A stretch of 64,000 nt of DNA from GWF2-33-9 sp964500435 (GTDB taxonomy: Bacteria; Bacteroidota; Ignavibacteria; Kapaibacteriales; UBA2268). Positions 57,169-64,000 of the stretch are shown piece after piece; position 1 is the stretch's first letter, and the number at the start of each line of letters is the position of its first letter. The stretch spans positions 62,001 through 126,000 of the forward strand of contig CAZCNL010000006.1 in NCBI GenBank assembly GCA_964500435.1, given 5' to 3'. A program made the translations under genes and the position numbers. The notes under the pieces are model-generated. The model saw only the letters and a list, made by a program, of their open reading frames with translations. It ran no database searches and was not told the DNA's origin.

Positions 57169-59604
57169 ATGGATTTGAAAACAAAAAAAATATTATTATT
57201 ATTCGTATTATTCATAGCATCGCTCAAATTATTTGCTCAGACTGAGGCACTCGATAGCATAACTTATGACAATTCAAATCAAAGAATGAAGTTAAATATG
57301 ATGAACCCAGAAGGGCAAGAGTTTTGGCTTTGTTTTATGCAAAATTATAAATCACAAGATGGCGAAAGCAATTCTTTGATATTAGATTTATTCATAACTT
57401 CTGAAAAGGATGCCGTTGTCGATATCGAAATTAAAGCTTTAAATTATAAAAAAAGAGTAAAAGTACCGAGCAGAACTGTTCAAAACGTCAAACTGCCAGC
57501 AGCCGCTGAATTAAAAAGCAGTGAAATCATCGAACCTGGAATGTCCGTGCATATCGTTGCCGACGTGCCTATTTCTGTTTATGGTTTAAATAGAAGGTTT
57601 CAAACAACTGATACTTACTTAGGTTTACCTACGAAAGTGCTTGGTAGCTCGTATCGAATTATGTCCTATACAATGTCCAGCCCATTGATGCCCGAATTTG
57701 CAATTGTTGCAACCGAAGATAATACTGTTGTTCAAATTTTACCAACTGTTGAAACTCTTGGTGGGAATCAAGCAAATATCCCTTTTAGTGTTAAATTAAA
57801 TAAAGGTGATGCTTATCAAGTTATTGCAAAAATTGAATACAGAGCCGGGAAAAAAATTGATTTCACAGGTTCACTTGTAACATCAAATAAGCCAATTGCA
57901 GTTTTCGGTGGTCATCAGTGCGCATACGTGCCTTCTCCTCCTCCTGTAATTACTGCTTGCAACCATCTTGTCGAATCTATTCCTCCACTTGCGTCTTGGG
58001 GAAAACATTTTTTCGTCGGAAAATTGAAAAAAAGGTCAAAATATACATGGCGTGCCCTTGCTAATTCAGATTCTACAAAAGTATTTTTAAATCAAAAAGT
58101 TATCGCAAATTTAAATGCCGGACAATTCATAGAAGATACTTCGTCCCAAAATATACAAATCAAATCAGATAAACCAATTTTAGTTGCTCAATATTCACAA
58201 GGTTTCAAAAATGGCGATTCCATTGGCGACCCTTGTATGATTTTAATTAGTCCTACACAGCAATTTTTAAAATCATATAGATTTGCTACTCCCGTCAATG
58301 GCTCTTGGAACCATTTTGTAAATATCGTAATTCCCGTTCAAGCTATAAACACTTTGCTCTTAGATGGCAAAAAAGTTGATTCAAATTTATTTACGGTAAT
58401 AGGTATTACTCGATACGCTATTGGCGCAATCGAAATACCTTATGGCACACATTCAATTCAAGCTGCTTTGCCCTTTGGAATGTATTCATACGGGTTTGGG
58501 TACGACACTGATTCTTTTGATGCTTACGGAAATATGGGCGGTCAATCTTTTGTAGAATATGAACCTGCAAAAGACACACTTGCACCTATGATTGAGCCAA
58601 TAATTTCTAATAATTCAATTAAAGTTATTTTTAGAGATGACCGTGAAGACGATGTTGGAATTAAAACTATCGAAATAGTCGAAAGCAACGGCTTTTTCGA
58701 CAAAATACCTAAATTTTCGGAAGGTGTGCCGCAAATAGAAGCATACTTTAATCCTATTTTAAATAATCCTGCTCATATTGTTATTAAAGCCACAGATAAT
58801 GCCTTAAATGAATCATATTTAACTATTTGTTACCAAATTAATTTACGCAATGGCAATTATGAGTTTTCTTTATCAAATGATATTACGACCGAATGCAAAA
58901 TTGAAGAAGGTTGGATGATTGGAGCATATTTAAAGCCAACCTTTATTTCCCACCATTCTTCTTTTTCCGTTTCTGGTAATGTTAATAATGATGTCCCGAT
59001 ACTGCCAAGGGAATTGGGGAATTTTAAAGATGCAACAAGTTCTACTTTGTTTTTAGGATTAGTAGCAAGTCATAAAATTGCTGAAAAGACATATCTTTCT
59101 GGCAATTTAACTCTTGAAACATTTTCGGGCACTTTAGACGCTCCAGACAAAACTTATTCTTCACATTGGAGAAATCCATCTACAGGTGAATTATTACCTG
59201 TACAAGAAGGACGTCAAATTTCTTTAACTGGTTCTAATATTTGCCTTGACGTGCATATTGATTATTTTTTCCATAATAAAGTATATGGTTTAGTGGGCTT
59301 TACGTCATATTTAAATACAAGTAATTCAATAAATTACAACAACAAAATATTGACTCCTTCTATACTCGAACAAAGCTCTGATGACATTGCTAAAATGCAA
59401 GCTAAATATCCGAAAGAACTTACTTCTTTAAATAAATTGAATTTTGGGGCTCTTGCTGGTTTAGGCTTCTTTTATCCTATTCAATTTAATTTGAACTTAT
59501 TTTTAGAAGCAACATACACAAAATATTTAGGGAATATAATTGATGATGGCGAATGGTCGCTTTCGAAAATATCTATACTTTTTGGTGCAAAATATCGAAT
59601 TTAA
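57169..59604 (+). CDS. IgGFc-binding-like domain fused to a C-terminal beta-barrel
   Basis: An 811-residue envelope protein with a signal peptide (1-23). Residues about 38-480 match the IgGFc-binding N-terminal family: NPEGQEFWLCFMQNY, VPISVYGLNRRFQTTDTYLG, LPTKVLG, TSNKPIAVFGGHQCAYVP and VAQYSQGF. An Ig-like segment (about 480-560) follows. The last 240 residues are strand-rich and outer-membrane-barrel-like (MIGAYLKPTF to ISILFGAKYRI). Proteins with this N-terminal domain are thought to be surface adhesins. Here the barrel would anchor it directly instead of a T9SS tail. The barrel call is from pattern only. Confidence 0.65.
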   Translation: MDLKTKKILLLFVLFIASLKLFAQTEALDSITYDNSNQRMKLNMMNPEGQEFWLCFMQNYKSQDGESNSLILDLFITSEKDAVVDIEIKALNYKKRVKVPSRTVQNVKLPAAAELKSSEIIEPGMSVHIVADVPISVYGLNRRFQTTDTYLGLPTKVLGSSYRIMSYTMSSPLMPEFAIVATEDNTVVQILPTVETLGGNQANIPFSVKLNKGDAYQVIAKIEYRAGKKIDFTGSLVTSNKPIAVFGGHQCAYVPSPPPVITACNHLVESIPPLASWGKHFFVGKLKKRSKYTWRALANSDSTKVFLNQKVIANLNAGQFIEDTSSQNIQIKSDKPILVAQYSQGFKNGDSIGDPCMILISPTQQFLKSYRFATPVNGSWNHFVNIVIPVQAINTLLLDGKKVDSNLFTVIGITRYAIGAIEIPYGTHSIQAALPFGMYSYGFGYDTDSFDAYGNMGGQSFVEYEPAKDTLAPMIEPIISNNSIKVIFRDDREDDVGIKTIEIVESNGFFDKIPKFSEGVPQIEAYFNPILNNPAHIVIKATDNALNESYLTICYQINLRNGNYEFSLSNDITTECKIEEGWMIGAYLKPTFISHHSSFSVSGNVNNDVPILPRELGNFKDATSSTLFLGLVASHKIAEKTYLSGNLTLETFSGTLDAPDKTYSSHWRNPSTGELLPVQEGRQISLTGSNICLDVHIDYFFHNKVYGLVGFTSYLNTSNSINYNNKILTPSILEQSSDDIAKMQAKYPKELTSLNKLNFGALAGLGFFYPIQFNLNLFLEATYTKYLGNIIDDGEWSLSKISILFGAKYRI

Positions 59605-59628
59605 AGCTCGTTATTAAATAATCATCGT

Positions 59629-60306
59629 ATGAAGAATAAATTAGGACAAGAAATATACGCAATTTTATATAAAGAAATATTAAGTGAATTCCGCACCAGA
59701 TATTCAATTTCTACTATTTTATTATTCATTTTAACAACAATCACAATGATTGCACTTGCTTTAGTATCCGAAAGAATGGGTGCAGAGTTGTCGGCAGGCT
59801 TGTTGTGGATTGTTATTTTCTTTGCTTCTATGATTGGACTTTCAAAATCTTTTGTCAGTGAAGAAGAAAGAGGAACCGCTTTTCTATTACAAGTTTTTTC
59901 AAGTTCTACAGCAATTTATTTTGGTAAATTAATATTCAATGTTTTACTAAGTATTTTTATTAATTTCTTTTCCCTTGTACTTTTTTTTCTTTTCGCAAAT
60001 GCAAAGACTGTTGCAAGTCCCAACGAATTAATAATAATTATTTTAATCAGCTCGCTCGCTGTAGCAACTTCAACAACCATAATTTCAGCAATTATTTCAA
60101 AAGCAAGCTCAAAAAATGCTTTATTTCCAGTTCTCTCTTTCCCGATATTATTACCAATTATAAAACTTGGAATTGATTTAACGGTTTCTGCATTTATTGG
60201 CACTACATTTAATGCAATCCTTTCTGACCTTCAACTTATTATTGCTTATATTGGTTTGATTACAACAATTTCTTATCTTCTTTTCGATTTTATTTGGAAA
60301 GATTAA
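59629..60306 (+). CDS. ccmB: Haem exporter/cytochrome c maturation protein CcmB
   Basis: A 225-residue integral membrane protein with six predicted helices, matching CcmB, the permease part of the CcmAB ABC transporter in cytochrome c maturation system I. Typical parts are the start IYAILYKEILSEFRTRYSIS, LLWIVIFFASMIGLSKSFVS followed by EEERGTAFLL, and PVLSFPILLPIIK. No ccmA or ccmC is adjacent. It follows the IgGFc-like gene by 24 nt, perhaps only by chance. Confidence 0.88.
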   Translation: MKNKLGQEIYAILYKEILSEFRTRYSISTILLFILTTITMIALALVSERMGAELSAGLLWIVIFFASMIGLSKSFVSEEERGTAFLLQVFSSSTAIYFGKLIFNVLLSIFINFFSLVLFFLFANAKTVASPNELIIIILISSLAVATSTTIISAIISKASSKNALFPVLSFPILLPIIKLGIDLTVSAFIGTTFNAILSDLQLIIAYIGLITTISYLLFDFIWKD

Positions 60307-60433
60307 TTTATACATTTTTTTTGTTATTAAAAAAGTAAAAATTAAATAAAATAATACTAATTATTTATTAATTTTGACTAATTAATTATATTAATTTGTT
60401 AATTATTTAATTTCAAAAAATACGGAAGGAAAT

Positions 60434-63400
60434 ATGAAAAAGTATTTGATATTATTAATTATTATAAATTCGTTCTCATTACTTAATTCTGCTCCAATCG
60501 AAGAAGGTTTTGCAAAAACAATCGCTATTAAATTTTTAAAGCAAAATATAGCACTTCAAGATACAAATTTAGTAATTTTAGCATATAAAGAAAATATTCG
60601 AAATGAAAGCAACAACAAAACAATTGCTGGTTATTATGTATTTAATTATTCCAATTCATCATTTGTAATTATTGCAGGCGATGATGCTTCAAAGCCAATT
60701 TTAGGTTATTCTTTCGAAAATAAATTCGATGCAACAAATATTCCCGAAAGTGCAATTTATTGGTTAAATAATTATAAACAAGAAATAAACTATATAGTAA
60801 ATAATGGTATTACCCAAACACCAAAGATCAAAGAAGAATGGGATGAGATAAACAGTAAAAATAGTTACAAATATAAAATCCAAGCAGGTGTAACACCTTT
60901 GGTAAAATCTAAATGGAGCCAAAGCCCTTACTATAATGATTTATGTCCTTATGATGAACGAGCAAAAACGAGAGCTGTTACAGGTTGCGTTGCAACAGCA
61001 ATGGCTCAAATAATGCGTTACTGGGGCTATCCTACAATGGGTTCTGGATTCCATAGTTATACACATCCATTATATGGCACACTTTCTGCAAATTTTGCCG
61101 CAACATACTATGATTGGAATAATATGCCCGATGCATTGAGCGGTCCGAATTTGCCTGTTGCAACTCTTATGTACCATTGTGGTGTTAGCGTTGATATGGG
61201 TTATGGTGTTGGTGGAAGTGGTGCAGCTGGAAGTATTGTTGTGGCTCCTGCTTTAATTCAATACTTTAACTATTCATCTTCTTTATCAATTAAAGATAGA
61301 AATTCATATTCATACACAGATTGGACTAATTTGTTGAAAGAAGAATTGCTCTTTGGACGCCCAATTTATTATCAGGGTTATGGTAATGTTGGCGGTCATG
61401 CATTTGTTTGCGATGGATTCAATGATGGCAATTTCTTCCATTTTAATTGGGGTTGGGGCGGTGCCTCCGATGGTTATTTTCTTATTGATGAGCTTAACCC
61501 CGGTTCTATGACCTTTAACAATGGTCAATCTGTTGTTATTGGTATTCAACCACCACCAGACCAAATGGAAGTTAATCTTCAAATTGCGGAAGAATTGAAA
61601 ATAAATAACTCGTCAATTCCTTATGGTTCCGGATTTTCCGTGTCTGCTGTTTTGCTTAATAATGCTTTAGATGAATTCACCGGTGATGTTGCTGCTGCAA
61701 TTTTATCTGAAAACAACGATTTTATCGATTATATTTCTGTTATTCATAATGTAGATTTGAAAAATAACCAATTAGATACTTTTACTTTTTCAACTGATGG
61801 AATTGTAAAAATGACTCCAGGTAATTACAAAGTTTACATTTTGTTTAAAGAAAAATATTCGCAATGGAGACAAGCTCAAAGTGCAAATCGCTCACAATTC
61901 ATTGACTACATTAACATTCAAGTATTTAATAATAGCAAATTAGTGTTATCCAAACCTATTGAATTAAACAAAACAGAAAAATTGATGCAAGGCGATACAA
62001 TACAAATTAATTTGAATGTTATTAATAAATATGATGAAAATTTCAAAGGGACAATTTACTTAAAATTAATAAATACTGAAAATAGTCAAATCAATTCATT
62101 AATTGCAACTTATGACGAAGTTCAAGGATTAGCACCAAACGCAAGTTATACGAAGAATTTAGAATTTTCAATAGATAGTCTGGCAGTTATGCCAGGTAAT
62201 TATTTTTTAGCCGCATTTTACAAATTAGAAAATTCCAATAGTAATTTATTAATAAATTCGAATGATAAATCCATAAATCCAATTACAGTTGTAGTTCTTC
62301 CTCGCCCACTTACACCCGACAAATACGAACCTAATAATTTAATTTTGGAAGCAACCGAACTACCTCTTGAATTTACAGATAATAAATGTTTCGTTTCAAC
62401 CGACTCAGCAAATATTCATATACAAACAGATATTGATATTTACAAAGTTTTTTTGCCTGTTGGTTATAATTATAATATCAAAATGAAAGTTGATGATTTC
62501 GAAGAGGACCAAGAAACAAATTATTATACATTAAAAGCTTCGCTTTTATATTCTTTTGACGGGATGAATTGGAAAGATGATTACAATAATAGCCCAAAAA
62601 AGGAAATAGATTTGTCGGGAAATAATTACGTTTACTTTAAAGTATTACCATTTTTTGATGGTTTGATAGGCACATACAAATTAAATTTAAATATCGAGCG
62701 GAACGAAGATAGCGTGGCAATTATGAATGTCGATGCAGATTTAAATTTTAATAAAGTTCCAATTGATTCATTTGCCGTTAAAACTATGAAAATACATAAT
62801 TCCAGTAGTTATCTTTTATCAGTATCTAAGATTTATTGTCCCGATGGGTTTATTGTTGATCCTTCAAGCTTCGATTTAGAGCCAAATAAAGATACAACTG
62901 TAAAAGTTACTTTCGCCCCAACTGACGAAGATGAATACTTCGGAAATATCATTATTTTTTCTAATGCTCGAGATTCACATAAAATTCTCGAGGTATCTGG
63001 TATTGGATATAAAAAATCGGCTAACACTGCAATTTTGAACATTGAAGGAAATTTAGATTTTGGCAATGTAGGTGTTGGAAAAATAAAACTTTTGACAATG
63101 ACTTTGCACAATTATGGCAATTCCACCTTAAAAATCAATTCAATAATTTACCCAATGGGATTTTCGGGAAATTGGAACGGTTCTTCACTGGGACCAAACA
63201 AAAAGCAAGATGTTATTGTCGAGTTTGCTCCAACAAAATTTAAACATTATGCAGGGAGTATAGTTATCGATTGTAATTTTACTGATGGTACTAATGTAAT
63301 TAGCGTTTCAGGTACTGGTGTCGACCCATTATCAGTTGATGATTTTTCAAGTGATGATGAATTAATTTGCTCGCCAAATCCTGTTGAATCCACTTTGCAA

Positions 63401-63583
63401 TTAATCAATATTCCCGAAAATTACTCTCAATTTAATATAATTGATATTTTTGGCAGAACACAAATAACTGGTAAATTAACCGAAACAATTGATGTTTCTC
63501 AATTGCATCCTGGAACTTATTTCTTGTTATTAACAAACAATCAGAAACCTTCAAGACAGTTAAAATTTGTAAAAATAAAATAA
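60434..63583 (+). CDS. C10-family cysteine protease with T9SS sorting domain
   Basis: A 1049-residue secreted protease of the streptopain (SpeB)/interpain type. Order: signal peptide (1-19); Spi-like propeptide (about 23-130, FVIIAGDDASKPILGYS); C10 catalytic domain (about 150-365) with nucleophile Cys185 (VTGCVATAMAQ) and His322 (GGHAFVCDGFN), plus FNWGWGGASDGYF. Ig-like domains follow (about 370-650), then two ASPM/HYDIN-type choice-of-anchor-D repeats (about 745-960). A T9SS type A sorting domain ends the protein (about 975-1049, CSPNPVESTLQ..GTYFLLL). The strong RBS GGAAGGAAAT and a -7 box TAATTTTG (60369-60376) lie upstream. Probably autoprocesses outside the cell. Confidence 0.92.
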   Translation: MKKYLILLIIINSFSLLNSAPIEEGFAKTIAIKFLKQNIALQDTNLVILAYKENIRNESNNKTIAGYYVFNYSNSSFVIIAGDDASKPILGYSFENKFDATNIPESAIYWLNNYKQEINYIVNNGITQTPKIKEEWDEINSKNSYKYKIQAGVTPLVKSKWSQSPYYNDLCPYDERAKTRAVTGCVATAMAQIMRYWGYPTMGSGFHSYTHPLYGTLSANFAATYYDWNNMPDALSGPNLPVATLMYHCGVSVDMGYGVGGSGAAGSIVVAPALIQYFNYSSSLSIKDRNSYSYTDWTNLLKEELLFGRPIYYQGYGNVGGHAFVCDGFNDGNFFHFNWGWGGASDGYFLIDELNPGSMTFNNGQSVVIGIQPPPDQMEVNLQIAEELKINNSSIPYGSGFSVSAVLLNNALDEFTGDVAAAILSENNDFIDYISVIHNVDLKNNQLDTFTFSTDGIVKMTPGNYKVYILFKEKYSQWRQAQSANRSQFIDYINIQVFNNSKLVLSKPIELNKTEKLMQGDTIQINLNVINKYDENFKGTIYLKLINTENSQINSLIATYDEVQGLAPNASYTKNLEFSIDSLAVMPGNYFLAAFYKLENSNSNLLINSNDKSINPITVVVLPRPLTPDKYEPNNLILEATELPLEFTDNKCFVSTDSANIHIQTDIDIYKVFLPVGYNYNIKMKVDDFEEDQETNYYTLKASLLYSFDGMNWKDDYNNSPKKEIDLSGNNYVYFKVLPFFDGLIGTYKLNLNIERNEDSVAIMNVDADLNFNKVPIDSFAVKTMKIHNSSSYLLSVSKIYCPDGFIVDPSSFDLEPNKDTTVKVTFAPTDEDEYFGNIIIFSNARDSHKILEVSGIGYKKSANTAILNIEGNLDFGNVGVGKIKLLTMTLHNYGNSTLKINSIIYPMGFSGNWNGSSLGPNKKQDVIVEFAPTKFKHYAGSIVIDCNFTDGTNVISVSGTGVDPLSVDDFSSDDELICSPNPVESTLQLINIPENYSQFNIIDIFGRTQITGKLTETIDVSQLHPGTYFLLLTNNQKPSRQLKFVKIK

Positions 63584-63784
63584 GTTTGAATGTAAAAATT
63601 TTTAACCTGTATTTACAATTATTTTGTTAACTAACTTAATCTCAAGAAAATAAATCTATTTATATTCACTGAAAATTAATTATAAATATTTAATTTTATA
63701 ATTAATAAGTTTTATTTCGTCTAAAATTGTTTAAAATATTTTTGAAATTAACAAATTTGTGAATTATTCAAAAAGAGAGTAATT

Positions 63785-64000
63785 ATGGAAACAGCAATTT
63801 ATGATGTATGGGCACGTGAAATATTAGATTCACGTGGAAATCCGACATTGGAAGTCGAAGTTGTTCTTGAAGATGGTTCTTATGGAATAGCAGCAGCACC
63901 ATCAGGAGCAAGTACAGGTGAAAATGAAGCAGTAGAGCTTCGAGATGGCGATTTAAATCGTTATAATGGTAATGGCGTTCTTAAAGCGGTTGATAATGTC
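63785..64000 (+). CDS. eno: Enolase, N-terminal part (partial)
   Basis: The frame opening at 63785 reads METAIYDVWAREILDSRGNP followed by TLEVEVVLEDGS and APSGASTGENEAVELRDGD, the unmistakable start of enolase (2-phosphoglycerate to phosphoenolpyruvate). It runs off the right edge after 72 codons. A TATTTTTG -7-like box is at 63737-63744 and GAGAG lies before the ATG. Enolase is a classical fluoride target, but it is far from the fluoride operon here. Confidence 0.95.
   Translation, partial: METAIYDVWAREILDSRGNPTLEVEVVLEDGSYGIAAAPSGASTGENEAVELRDGDLNRYNGNGVLKAVDNV

Overview
The window is very AT-rich. It comes from a bacterium of the Bacteroidota/Chlorobiota (FCB) group, possibly Ignavibacteria- or Kapabacteria-like, although no rRNA is present to settle this. 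The evidence is: type IX secretion (T9SS) C-terminal sorting domains on secreted proteins, TonB-dependent receptor and CarboxypepD_reg architectures, a recurrent promoter box TAATTTTG (the Bacteroidota-type -7 motif TAnnTTTG), and mostly weak Shine-Dalgarno sequences.

Layout. 1-4.3 kb: end of adenylate kinase, a secreted M3 oligopeptidase, then a fluoride riboswitch driving crcB, a DUF190 gene and an MFS transporter. 4.3-7.5 kb (minus): a three-gene metal-uptake-like operon with a ZnuD-like TonB receptor, a His-motif lipoprotein and a small Cys/His protein. 7.8-27.6 kb: a complete type I-B CRISPR-Cas locus (cas6-cas8b-cas7-cas5-cas3-cas4-cas1-cas2) with a probable internally translated cas11, a leader, and a very long array of about 161 visible repeats interrupted by two 100-N assembly gaps. 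A tRNA-Lys follows. 28-37.5 kb: an outer-membrane barrel protein, hutI, an OstA/LptA-like protein, a PorZ-like propeller protein, rpoN, a DUF3109 gene and a ChaN-like lipoprotein.

37.5-44.5 kb is a plasticity/defence region. It holds a frameshifted IS200-like (RAYT-type) transposase remnant, eight tandem palindromic repeats plus a half copy, a DNA methylase C-terminal remnant, and a minus-strand operon of a type IIG-like restriction-methylase, a PIN-GNAT-PUA-like fusion protein and an ASCH protein. This operon is the best candidate here for an undescribed defence or toxin-type module. tRNA-Arg follows.

45-64 kb is mainly housekeeping and secretion: ffh-rpsP, an HMA-like secreted protein, a WD40 gene followed by a CarboxypepD-OmpA gene (together the domain set of the T9SS protein PorE, split in two), a VOC protein, RidA, a sugar epimerase, a ROK kinase, an NlpC/P60 hydrolase, a large FAD/Fe-S dehydrogenase, a T9SS cargo protein, an IgGFc-domain/barrel fusion, ccmB, a C10 cysteine protease with a T9SS tail, and the start of enolase.

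The CRISPR array records repeated encounters with the same invaders. It contains exact duplicate spacers, overlapping newest spacers, a five-member family of diverged spacers, and a spacer pair differing only at synonymous positions. All function calls come from reading translated sequence and family knowledge; no database search was run.
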